A stretch of 18,242 nt of DNA from Lachnospiraceae bacterium UBA3814 (GCA_002368575.1 DFEA01000038.1:1-18242), one strand, 5' to 3'. Counted from the first letter of the stretch, positions 7,950 to 14,527 are shown. The notes: generated from the sequence alone by a model not told the origin. Numbers and translations are program-made.

Positions 7950-8828
7950 ATGATAAAAAGCATGACTGGCTTCGGAAGAAGCGAGGTTCTGAGTTCTGAA
8001 CGCAAGATCAGCGTTGAGATGAAATCCGTTAATCACAGGTATCTTGACATCAACATCAGGATGCCTAAAAAGTTCAGCTTTTCCGAGGCTTCCATAAGAA
8101 GCCTCGTCAAGGAATACGCTGAAAGGGGAAAGCTCGATATATTCATAACCTGTGAGGATTACACGGCGGACAACCTGAGCCTCAGATACAACAGGGATAT
8201 AGCGGCCTCCTACTATGGCTACCTTAAGGAAATGGCCGGTGAGTTCTCCCTGGAAAATGACATTACCGTATCAAGGCTGTCAAGGTATCCCGAGGTCTTT
8301 ACGCTTGAGGAACAGGATGCTGACGAGAACGAGCTGTGGACGGACCTTGAAAAGGCCCTCAGAGAGGCGCTCGGACGTTTTTCCGACTCGAGGATAAAGG
8401 AAGGCGAGAACCTTAAAAAGGATCTTCTGGAGAAGCTTGATGAGATGCTTGACCACGTAGGCTTTATTGAAGAGAGGGCCCCCGAGATACTGAAGGAGTA
8501 CCGCGAAAAGCTGTACGAGAGGATAAGGGAGCTTGTTGCGGATGCTTCCATCGATGACTCCAGGATATTGACAGAGGCTGCCGTATATGCTGACAAGATC
8601 TGCGTGGATGAGGAGCTTGTAAGGCTTAAGAGCCATATCAATACAATGTCGAAGGCTTTAAGCAGCGGAGGCGGAGTAGGGAGAAAGCTCGATTTCATCG
8701 CCCAGGAGATGAACAGAGAGGCAAATACCATTCTCTCAAAGGCCAATGATCTGGCGACCTCCGATCATGCCATAGAGCTGAAGACCGGGATAGAAAAGGT
8801 CAGGGAACAGATCCAGAATATAGAATAG
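7950..8828 (+). CDS. yicC: YicC/YloC-family endoribonuclease
   Basis: Cytosolic RNA-cleaving protein of 292 residues, matching the family's length. It has the hallmark N-terminus MIKSMTGFGR and the C-terminal DUF1732 block: GRKLDFIAQEMNREANT about 50 residues from the end, and the final KVREQIQNIE. E. coli YicC is a known endoribonuclease; the cellular targets in Firmicutes (YloC) are poorly known. Ribosome site CAGGAG lies seven bases before the ATG. It is the first gene of a tight cluster with gmk 13 bases downstream. Many Firmicutes have remA between yicC and gmk; there is no room for it here. Confidence 0.93.
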   Translation: MIKSMTGFGRSEVLSSERKISVEMKSVNHRYLDINIRMPKKFSFSEASIRSLVKEYAERGKLDIFITCEDYTADNLSLRYNRDIAASYYGYLKEMAGEFSLENDITVSRLSRYPEVFTLEEQDADENELWTDLEKALREALGRFSDSRIKEGENLKKDLLEKLDEMLDHVGFIEERAPEILKEYREKLYERIRELVADASIDDSRILTEAAVYADKICVDEELVRLKSHINTMSKALSSGGGVGRKLDFIAQEMNREANTILSKANDLATSDHAIELKTGIEKVREQIQNIE

Positions 8829-8841
8829 GAAAATGAGATAA

Positions 8842-9465
8842 ATGTCAGACAGAGGGATTTTGATCGTTGTTTCGGGCTTCGCCGGCTCCGGGAAGGGTAC
8901 TGTCATGGAGCGGCTTCTGTCCGGCTACGATAACTATGCGTTAAGTATTTCCGCGACGACGAGAGCGCCGAGAGACGGCGAGGTCGACGGCAGGCATTAT
9001 TTCTTTGTGGATACAGAGAAATTTGAACGTATGATAGAAGAGGGTGAGCTCCTGGAGTATGCCAGGTATGTATCTAATTACTACGGGACACCGAAGAGCT
9101 ATGTCGAAAAGGAGCTTTCCCGGGGAAAGGATGTCATCCTTGAGATAGAGACCAAAGGAGCGCTTTCAGTAAAGGAGCGGTTTCCTGATACACTGCTGCT
9201 CTTCATAATGCCTCCCGATGCGGATGAGATATACAACAGGCTTAAAAAGCGGGGTACGGAGAGCGAAGAGGTCATAAGGGCAAGGATGAGCAAGGCGGGA
9301 GAGGAAGCAAAGCTCATAGAAAGATACGATTATCTCATAACCAACGATGATCTTGATGACTGTGTTTCAAAGGTACATTCAATAATTCAGGCAGCCCACC
9401 TGTCTGTGTCAAGAAGCTCTGACAGGATAAGGGCAATGCAGGAACAGTTAAAAAAATACAGCTGA
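8842..9465 (+). CDS. gmk: Guanylate kinase
   Basis: Phosphorylates GMP to GDP with ATP, an essential cytosolic step for GTP and, through Rel, for (p)ppGpp. The 207-residue length is typical. The P-loop reads GFAGSGKGT (12-20, Lys18), in place of the usual GPSGAGKST. The GMP-binding segment follows (SISATTRAPRDGEVDGRHYFF, then the FERMIEEGELLEYARY region with YYGTP). The lid segment includes RLKKRGTESEE. The start follows yicC by 13 bases with a modest AGGA ribosome site. It is followed at once by rpoZ, a common pairing in bacteria. Confidence 0.95.
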   Translation: MSDRGILIVVSGFAGSGKGTVMERLLSGYDNYALSISATTRAPRDGEVDGRHYFFVDTEKFERMIEEGELLEYARYVSNYYGTPKSYVEKELSRGKDVILEIETKGALSVKERFPDTLLLFIMPPDADEIYNRLKKRGTESEEVIRARMSKAGEEAKLIERYDYLITNDDLDDCVSKVHSIIQAAHLSVSRSSDRIRAMQEQLKKYS

Positions 9466-9478
9466 GGAGGATAATGAA

Positions 9479-9757
9479 ATGCTGCATCCGTCATACAGTG
9501 ACCTTATGAAGGTCGTTAATTCAGAGGTCGAGGAGGGAGAGCATCCCGTTGTCAACAGCCGTTACTCTATTGTGATGGCGACCGCCAAAAGGGCCAGACA
9601 GCTTATCGATGACGCACCTACTCCCATAAAGGGAGCAAGGGACAAGAAGCCTCTTTCCGTCGCGGTAGAGGAGCTTAACGAGGGTATCATAAAGATCGTT
9701 TCCGATGAAGAGGCCTCTGAAGGGCTTACAGAGTCGGCTTTGGAAAACGAAGAATGA
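9479..9757 (+). CDS. rpoZ: DNA-directed RNA polymerase omega subunit
   Basis: Small subunit (92 residues) that binds the beta-prime subunit and aids RNA polymerase assembly. The conserved core is visible as a LHPSYSDLM start, NSRYSIVMATAKRARQL and KPLSVAVEELNEGII, followed by a short acidic tail. The start at 9479 is preferred over the ATG at 9474: the GAGGAGG ribosome site (9464-9470) is eight bases from 9479 but only three from 9474, and the latter opens an 11-codon frame only. The stop overlaps the rimO start by four bases (ATGA). Confidence 0.92.
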   Translation: MLHPSYSDLMKVVNSEVEEGEHPVVNSRYSIVMATAKRARQLIDDAPTPIKGARDKKPLSVAVEELNEGIIKIVSDEEASEGLTESALENEE

Positions 9758-11097
9758 AGCTGCTCATGGTCTCGCTGGGGTGCGACAAGAACCTGGTGGA
9801 TTCGGAGGAGATGTCAGGCATCCTTCTTAAAAAGGGTGTCAGCTTTACCGATGATGAAAGGGAAGCGGACATCATAGTCATAAATACCTGCGCCTTTATA
9901 GGAGACGCAAAGGAAGAGAGCATAAATACCATTCTTGAGCTTGCGCAAAACAAGGAAAGCAGGGGTGGTCGATGCAAGGCCCTGATAGTTTCGGGCTGTC
10001 TTGCCCAAAGGTACAGCAGTGAGATAAAAAAAGAGCTTCCGGAGGTCGACGCAGTGGTAGGCACGACAGCCTATGACCAAATATGGGAGGCCGTTGAGGC
10101 GGCCCTTTCCGGGGAAAAGCCATGGCTCTTAAGGGATATCAATACACCCCGGGGGCCTTCCGGAAACAGGGTGCTCTCAGGCGGAGGCCACAGTGCGTAC
10201 CTTAAGATCGCGGAGGGCTGCGATAAGCGCTGCACCTACTGTATTATCCCCTCCATGAGGGGAAGCTACCGCTCCGTTCCCATGGAGGAACTTATCAGGG
10301 AGGCAGAACGGCTCGCCTTGCGCTCTGTTAAGGAGCTTATACTTATCGCGCAGGAAACTACCGTTTACGGAAAGGATCTTTACGGAGAGAAGAGGCTGCC
10401 GGAGCTCATCAAGAGGCTTGCCGACATAAAGGGCATAGAATGGATAAGGCTTATGTACTGCTATCCCGAGGAGATCACCGATGAGCTTGTGGAAACCATA
10501 AAGAACGAGCCTAAGGTATGCAATTATATCGATATGCCCATTCAGCACGCTTCCGACAGGATATTGAGGGCTATGGGAAGAAGGACGGACGGGGAAAGCC
10601 TGCGTCTGCTGATAGAAAGGCTCAGGGCGGAGATACCTGACATTACGCTCAGGACAACGATCATTACCGGGTTTCCCGGAGAAACTCAGGAGGATTTTGT
10701 AAAGCTGTATAATTTCATCGATGAAATGGAATTTGACCGGCTGGGCGTATTCCCGTATTCCGAGGAGGAGGGAACCGTTGCCGCAGGGTTTTCGGCAAAG
10801 GTAGAGCAGGCTGTAAAGGAAGCTCGCCGGGACGAGATAATGGAGCTTCAGAGGGAGATAGCCTGGGAAAAAGCTGAAAAAGCGGCAGGCAGGAGACTGA
10901 AGGCGTTCATAGAGGGTGAGCTTTCAGAGGACGGAGTATATGTCGGAAGGACTTATATGGATGCCCCGGATGTTGACGGAATGATCTTTGTGAACTCCGA
11001 AAGAAGGCATTTAAGCGGGGATATCATAGAAGTCCTGGTGACCGGAGCCTCGGGTTATGATCTGAAAGGAGAGGAGATATATGAACCTTCCGAATAA
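9754..11097 (+). CDS. rimO: Ribosomal protein uS12 methylthiotransferase RimO
   Basis: Radical SAM methylthiotransferase that adds a methylthio group to an aspartate of ribosomal protein S12. The 447-residue protein has the three expected parts. An N-terminal UPF0004 domain carries cysteines 10, 46 and 82 for the second iron-sulfur cluster. The radical SAM domain has Cys156-DKR-Cys160-TY-Cys163. A C-terminal TRAM domain begins near residue 375. The opening LLMVSLGCDKNLVDSE is typical of RimO rather than MiaB, as is the SMRG after the radical SAM cysteines. Its start overlaps rpoZ by four bases and its end overlaps pgsA by 17 bases, so the cluster is translationally coupled. Confidence 0.94.
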   Translation: MKLLMVSLGCDKNLVDSEEMSGILLKKGVSFTDDEREADIIVINTCAFIGDAKEESINTILELAQNKESRGGRCKALIVSGCLAQRYSSEIKKELPEVDAVVGTTAYDQIWEAVEAALSGEKPWLLRDINTPRGPSGNRVLSGGGHSAYLKIAEGCDKRCTYCIIPSMRGSYRSVPMEELIREAERLALRSVKELILIAQETTVYGKDLYGEKRLPELIKRLADIKGIEWIRLMYCYPEEITDELVETIKNEPKVCNYIDMPIQHASDRILRAMGRRTDGESLRLLIERLRAEIPDITLRTTIITGFPGETQEDFVKLYNFIDEMEFDRLGVFPYSEEEGTVAAGFSAKVEQAVKEARRDEIMELQREIAWEKAEKAAGRRLKAFIEGELSEDGVYVGRTYMDAPDVDGMIFVNSERRHLSGDIIEVLVTGASGYDLKGEEIYEPSE

Positions 11098-11620
11098 GCT
11101 GACGGTTGTTCGGGTGATCCTGATACCTTTTTTTGTGTTTTTCCTCCTTTTAAGAGGAGGACGGGGGACTGACCTTGCAGCGCTGTTTATTTTTGTCATC
11201 GCAAGCCTGACGGACTGGTTTGACGGCCGTATAGCACGCAAATATGGTCTTATCACGGATTTCGGGAAGTTTATGGACCCGCTTGCCGATAAGCTTCTCG
11301 TGTGCTCCGCGCTTATATGCTTTGTAGAGCTTGGCAGGCTCCCGGCATGGATAGTGGTGATCATTATCTCAAGAGAGTTCATCATCAGCGGCTTCAGGCT
11401 GATAGCTGCGGATAACGGTGTGGTGATAGCTGCGGGGATATGGGGCAAGTTTAAGACCGTATCGCAGATGGTTATGATAATAATGCTGCTTGCCGATACC
11501 GACAGGTTGCTCAATAAAACCCTGGTAAATACGGTGATCGGTATAGCGGTAGTCCTTACCGTGGTATCTCTCATAGATTATCTGTATAAAAACAGGGATG
11601 TAATGAAGGAACAGAAGTAG
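11081..11620 (+). CDS. pgsA: CDP-diacylglycerol--glycerol-3-phosphate 3-phosphatidyltransferase
   Basis: Membrane enzyme that makes phosphatidylglycerophosphate, the committed step to phosphatidylglycerol. Its 179 residues fit the family. The CDP-alcohol phosphotransferase motif is complete: Asp45, Asp48-Gly49, Ala52-Arg53, Gly62, Asp66 and Asp70. Several hydrophobic helices surround it (about 8-25, 30-44, 85-105, 120-140 and 150-170). The ribosome site (GAAAGGAGAGGAG, 11064-11076) lies inside the end of rimO. A stable hairpin in the coding region (11143-11160) pairs CCTCC with GGAGG. The pgsA-cinA-recA order is common in Firmicutes. Confidence 0.93.
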   Translation: MNLPNKLTVVRVILIPFFVFFLLLRGGRGTDLAALFIFVIASLTDWFDGRIARKYGLITDFGKFMDPLADKLLVCSALICFVELGRLPAWIVVIIISREFIISGFRLIAADNGVVIAAGIWGKFKTVSQMVMIIMLLADTDRLLNKTLVNTVIGIAVVLTVVSLIDYLYKNRDVMKEQK

Positions 11621-11622
11621 AA

Positions 11623-12486
11623 ATGAGCCATAAGGAAGATAAAAAGGAAAAAAGCCTGGATAAGCTGCTTGAAAAGGAGCTTAAAAGGAATGCCCAGGAG
11701 GAAAGAAAAAAGGACAGGGTGGATGCGGTGAAAGAGGACAAGGATTTTGAGAGCTATGAGCAGGTGTTCAAGCTTTGCGGCATCCCTGTCGGAGAGGTAA
11801 AAAACCTGACAGCCGACCTGAGAGAGGGGGAAAATCCCAGGATGCGCTTTGACAGCGTGAACGGAGAGGTCCATATCAGGGTATCGGCGGTAAGGGAGAA
11901 TGACAAAAGCGCAAAAAAGGTCGCCAAGCCTGTCGTCAAGGAATTAAAGAGCAGGTTTTCGGAAAGGATATATTCCCTTGAGGAGGACGGAAACCTTGCT
12001 GTGACGGTGTATGAGCTGCTCCGTGACAATTCGCTCACCCTTTCGGCTGCCGAATCCTGTACAGGAGGACTTATCTGTTCAAGGCTCGTGGACATTCCGG
12101 GAGCCTCAGAGGTGCTTAAGGAGGGATTTGTCGTCTATTCCAACAAGGCAAAAAGAGCAAGGCTGGGAGTCAAGAAATCTACGCTTCTTAAGTATGGCGC
12201 AGTAAGCGAGGAGACCGTTAAGGAAATGTTAAAGGGCTGCGCTTTCTTTGCAAAGACAGATGTGAGCGTGGCTGTTTCCGGGATCGCGGGGCCGGATGGC
12301 GGCACCGAGGAAAAACCCGTGGGAACGGTTTTTGTCGGCTGCGCTATCAAGGGAAAGACCATGATAAGAGAGTGTCATTTCAAGGGAAACAGGAATGAGG
12401 TAAGGGAGCAGGCCGTCACCGAGGCACTGGCGCTCATAAGGCTTTGTGTGCTGAAATACTACAGTGAAAAGAATTTCAATAATTAG
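11623..12486 (+). CDS. cinA: CinA lacking its N-terminal domain: KH-like plus PncC amidase
   Basis: Nicotinamide-nucleotide amidase (NMN to NaMN plus ammonia), part of pyridine nucleotide salvage. The C-terminal amidase is complete: AESCTGGL (143-150, nucleophile-region Ser145), the YSNKAK segment (172-177) and GIAGPDGGT (220-228). Residues about 46-118 (FKLCGIPVGEV to SERIYSLEEDG) match the middle KH-like linker domain of full CinA. The N-terminal MoaB-like (COG1058) ADP-ribose pyrophosphatase domain is missing, and in its place is a 45-residue lysine- and glutamate-rich segment. The ATG follows the pgsA stop by two bases with AAGGA 12 bases upstream, so no room exists for the lost domain. 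The window's NUDIX gene might supply ADP-ribose hydrolysis instead (inference). Confidence 0.9.
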   Translation: MSHKEDKKEKSLDKLLEKELKRNAQEERKKDRVDAVKEDKDFESYEQVFKLCGIPVGEVKNLTADLREGENPRMRFDSVNGEVHIRVSAVRENDKSAKKVAKPVVKELKSRFSERIYSLEEDGNLAVTVYELLRDNSLTLSAAESCTGGLICSRLVDIPGASEVLKEGFVVYSNKAKRARLGVKKSTLLKYGAVSEETVKEMLKGCAFFAKTDVSVAVSGIAGPDGGTEEKPVGTVFVGCAIKGKTMIRECHFKGNRNEVREQAVTEALALIRLCVLKYYSEKNFNN

Positions 12487-12515
12487 TTGGACCGGCTGCT
12501 GATCTGTGGTATAAT
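12487..12515 (+). promoter_or_regulatory. Consensus promoter of a candidate small RNA
   Basis: The -35 box TTGGAC (12487-12492) begins with the base right after the cinA stop codon, and a perfect -10 box TATAAT lies at 12510-12515 with a 17-base spacer. The predicted start is near 12522. No protein gene with a ribosome site follows before the terminator ending at 12692, so the promoter appears to drive a short untranslated RNA. Confidence 0.65.
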
Positions 12516-12521
12516 CTTTTC

Positions 12522-12692
12522 TGAAAAATGATACAGTAAACGAACTGACTTCGTTCACTGTAGCTGCCCGGGATGACCGTGCAGCTGCCAAATATGACAG
12601 GTATGCGTAAGTAGAAGGGTCCTGCTGATGATGCCTGATTAAACGGTGCGAGAGATCTGTGCTTTCCGGCATGATCTTTACGCACTTTTTTT
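12522..12692 (+). ncRNA. Candidate small RNA between cinA and recA, unknown family
   Basis: About 170 bases bounded by a consensus promoter and an intrinsic terminator. Hairpin 1 (12532-12562) has two 6-pair helices (TACAGT/ACTGTA and AACGAA/TTCGTT) around a single A-C mismatch, with a five-base loop CTGAC. Hairpin 2 (12563-12585) has GCTGC/GCAGC and CGG/CCG around a C-U mismatch, loop GATGA. The terminator hairpin closes the RNA. A middle segment (12586-12645) has CAGGTAT/ATGCCTG complementarity (12598-12604 and 12631-12637). I do not recognise the family: the layout does not fit 6S RNA (long closing stem), SRP RNA, tmRNA or RNase P. Short reading frames inside have no convincing ribosome site. 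Alternatively it is a leader or readthrough region with no function of its own. Confidence 0.5.
12646..12692 (+). terminator. Intrinsic terminator of the candidate small RNA
   Basis: Nested stem: GTGCG (12646-12650) with CGCAC (12681-12685), A-U and G-U pairs, then AGATC (12653-12657) with GATCT (12673-12677), then GTGC with GCAT, loop TTTCCG. Seven Ts (12686-12692) follow directly. It would also end cinA-cluster readthrough transcripts and insulates recA. Confidence 0.75.
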
Positions 12693-12693
12693 C

Positions 12694-12717
12694 GGACTGC
12701 CGACATAACGGCAGTTC
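12694..12717. repeat. Palindrome between the small-RNA terminator and the recA promoter
   Basis: ACTGCCG (12696-12702) and CGGCAGT (12709-12715) are perfect inverted repeats with the six-base centre ACATAA; as RNA the stem extends to nine pairs (GGACTGCCG with CGGCAGTTC, one G-U). No T-run follows on either strand, so it is not a simple terminator. It ends 23 bases upstream of the recA -35 box, so it could be a protein-binding site or a second hairpin on readthrough RNA. Confidence 0.45.
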
Positions 12718-12739
12718 ACTGAAAGTATGAATTAATGCC

Positions 12740-12768
12740 TTGACAAAAGCGAACATATGTTTTATAGT
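12740..12768 (+). promoter_or_regulatory. Promoter of recA
   Basis: A perfect -35 box TTGACA (12740-12745) and -10 box TATAGT (12763-12768, 5/6) with a 17-base spacer; start expected near 12775, giving a leader of about 46 bases. A strong ribosome site AAGGAG (12807-12812) precedes the recA ATG. The first LexA box lies within the spacer and touches the -10 box, so LexA would block polymerase. Confidence 0.8.
12750..12763. promoter_or_regulatory. LexA (SOS) box 1 at recA
   Basis: CGAACATATGTTTT matches the Gram-positive LexA/DinR consensus CGAACRNRYGTTYC at 13 of 14 positions (only the last base differs). It lies between the -35 and -10 boxes, the classic position for repression in the absence of DNA damage. 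Confidence 0.85.
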
Positions 12769-12775
12769 CTTAATA

Positions 12776-12789
12776 CGAACATAAGTTCG
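12776..12789. promoter_or_regulatory. LexA (SOS) box 2 at the recA start site
   Basis: CGAACATAAGTTCG is a 14-base site with the perfect arms CGAAC/GTTCG around ATAA. It matches the consensus at 12 of 14 positions. Its centre is 26 bases from that of box 1, about two and a half helical turns, and it covers the first transcribed bases. Two dimers may bind on nearly opposite DNA faces. Confidence 0.75.
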
Positions 12790-12820
12790 GGTCAAGGCGC
12801 ATAACGAAGGAGACAGGATT

Positions 12821-13960
12821 ATGGAAAGAGAAGAAAAAATAAAGGCACTGGATGCGGCTCTCGCACAGATAGAGAAGCAGTACGGCAAGGGCTCAGTCAT
12901 GAAGCTCGGTGATAATCAGAAGAACCTTAATATAGAAACCATCCCCACAGGCTCACTGAGCCTTGATATAGCCCTGGGTATCGGAGGCATCCCCAAGGGA
13001 AGGGTGATAGAGGTATACGGACCGGAGTCCTCCGGCAAGACCACACTTACCCTCCATATGATATCGGAGGTTCAGAAAAGGGGAGGGATAGCAGGCTTTA
13101 TCGACGCTGAGCATGCGCTCGATCCTGTTTACGCGCAGAATATCGGCGTTGATATAGACAACCTCTATATCTCTCAGCCGGATAACGGCGAGCAGGCCCT
13201 TGAGATAGCCGAGACAATGGTGCGCTCCGGCGCTATAGACATTATAGTCATCGATTCCGTCGCCGCACTGGTCCCTAAGGCCGAGATAGACGGTGATATG
13301 GGCGATTCTCATGTGGGCCTTCATGCAAGGCTCATGTCACAGGCTCTCAGAAAGCTTACGGCCGTGATAAGCAAGACTAGCTGCACCGTCGTATTCATCA
13401 ATCAGCTCAGGGAAAAGGTCGGCATAATGTTCGGAAATCCCGAGACCACTACCGGAGGCAGGGCCCTTAAATTCTATTCCTCCGTAAGGCTTGACGTCAG
13501 AAGGATCGAATCCATCAAGCAGGGAGGCGAGGTAATAGGAAACCGTACAAGGGTCAAGGTCGTCAAGAACAAGGTCGCTCCTCCCTTTAAGGAGGCGGAG
13601 TTCGATATAATGTTCGGCACCGGGATCTCCTCTACCGGAGATATCCTTGATCTTGCCTCGGGCATTGACGTTATCAATAAATCCGGAGCCTGGTACGCAT
13701 ATGAGGGCCAGAAGATAGGGCAGGGCAGGGAGAACGCAAAGATATATCTGGACGAGCATCCAGAGGTCCTGTCGGTTGTGGAGCAAAGGGTCAGGGATCA
13801 TTACTTTAAGGTCGATAATGCCGACAGTACGGAATCGGAAGGCTCAAAGAGCGATGCTGCTATGCAGAGCGGCAAGGATGGCAGGAAGACCGGTGATGAG
13901 GCGGGCTCCTTAAGGGCTTCTGACAGGGCTGCCTCGTCCCTGAATGGCGGAGATAACTGA
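12821..13960 (+). CDS. recA: RecA recombinase
   Basis: ATP-dependent strand-exchange protein that forms filaments on single-stranded DNA, drives homologous recombination and triggers LexA self-cleavage. The core is canonical: Walker A GPESSGKT (67-74, Lys73), the Walker B-like IIVIDSVAALVPKAE, L1 region GDMGDSHVGLHARLMSQALR, INQLREKVG, the L2 region NPETTTGGRALKFY, and the C-terminal KNKVAPPFKEAEFDI. At 379 residues it is longer than E. coli RecA (353) because of a low-complexity Ser/Asp/Gly-rich tail after about residue 334. Controlled by its own promoter with two LexA boxes. recX follows immediately, so the regulator of RecA is made with it. Confidence 0.98.
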   Translation: MEREEKIKALDAALAQIEKQYGKGSVMKLGDNQKNLNIETIPTGSLSLDIALGIGGIPKGRVIEVYGPESSGKTTLTLHMISEVQKRGGIAGFIDAEHALDPVYAQNIGVDIDNLYISQPDNGEQALEIAETMVRSGAIDIIVIDSVAALVPKAEIDGDMGDSHVGLHARLMSQALRKLTAVISKTSCTVVFINQLREKVGIMFGNPETTTGGRALKFYSSVRLDVRRIESIKQGGEVIGNRTRVKVVKNKVAPPFKEAEFDIMFGTGISSTGDILDLASGIDVINKSGAWYAYEGQKIGQGRENAKIYLDEHPEVLSVVEQRVRDHYFKVDNADSTESEGSKSDAAMQSGKDGRKTGDEAGSLRASDRAASSLNGGDN

Positions 13961-13961
13961 G

Positions 13962-14450
13962 ATGTCCGCAGAGACGACCGTTACGGATTCAGCGAAGAAA
14001 GCAAGGCTGTATACCCTGAAGCTCCTCACCCACAGGGACCGGACCGAACGGGACCTGAGGCTTAAGCTTAAGGACGCGCTTTATTCCGATGAGGATATAG
14101 AACAGGCAGTAAATTATGTAAAGGATTTCGGATATCTTGATGATACAAGGTATGCCTTTAATTATATCAGGATGTCCTCAGGAAGGCTTGGCAGGACGCA
14201 GCTTAAGCAGAAGCTTTCGGAAAAGGGAGTTGCCTCCGAGAATATAGAGGAGGCCTTCAGACAGGCCTCAGAGGAGGGCTTTATAGATGAAAATACCGAA
14301 TATGAGCTGATAGAAAAGCTGCTGAGAAAGAAGCACATGGACCTGGGCGCGATTGATAAGGCTGACAGGGATAAGCTGTACGCATCCTTCTACCGCAAGG
14401 GCTTTGCCGTAGCAGATGTCGAAAAGGTTTTAAGAAGTTTCTTGACATAA
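13962..14450 (+). CDS. recX: Regulatory protein RecX
   Basis: Small cytosolic modulator that binds the RecA filament. From this start the protein has 162 residues with the three-helix repeats of the family: the LxxLTHRDRTERDLRLKL region, the VNYVKDFGYLDDTRYAFNYI region, GRTQLKQKL, and the C-terminal YRKGFAVADVEKVL. The ATG at 13962 is preferred because a GGCGGAG ribosome site (13946-13952) lies nine bases upstream. An in-frame ATG at 13944 would add six residues and overlap recA by 17 bases but has no ribosome site. It is one base after the recA stop, so translation is coupled and it shares SOS control. Its last codons contain the rny promoter. Confidence 0.88.
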   Translation: MSAETTVTDSAKKARLYTLKLLTHRDRTERDLRLKLKDALYSDEDIEQAVNYVKDFGYLDDTRYAFNYIRMSSGRLGRTQLKQKLSEKGVASENIEEAFRQASEEGFIDENTEYELIEKLLRKKHMDLGAIDKADRDKLYASFYRKGFAVADVEKVLRSFLT

Positions 14451-14470
14451 GTTATGGAAAAGTATAAAAT
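14442..14470 (+). promoter_or_regulatory. Promoter of rny
   Basis: A perfect -35 box TTGACA (14442-14447), formed by the last Leu and Thr codons of recX, and a -10 box TAAAAT (14465-14470, 5/6) are 17 bases apart. The predicted start is near 14477. This lets rny be expressed without SOS induction, although no terminator stops recA-recX readthrough. Confidence 0.75.
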
Positions 14471-14527
14471 ATTTTCGTTGTATTTTTTTATGAGATACCA
14501 ATGAAAATTGAATAAGGAGGTGCCCCT

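Noticed and set aside
9474..9509. Alternative ATG upstream of rpoZ
   Set aside because: Different frame, ends after 11 codons, and only three bases from the ribosome site.
12542..12556. CGAAC...CGTTC in hairpin 1 as a third LexA box
   Set aside because: The half-sites are too far apart for the LexA consensus; the similarity comes from the hairpin stem.
12574..12615. 13-codon frame (MTVQLPNMTGMRK) within the candidate small RNA
   Set aside because: No ribosome site precedes it and it begins inside the loop of hairpin 2; more likely chance.
12618..12645. CTGATGA resembling the hammerhead ribozyme core
   Set aside because: No GAAA follows at a suitable distance and no flanking stems complete the hammerhead, so the match is chance.
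12522..12692. 6S RNA as the identity of the gap RNA
   Set aside because: 6S has a long closing stem joining both ends and a central bubble; here the 5' end forms two local hairpins and the 3' end is a separate terminator.
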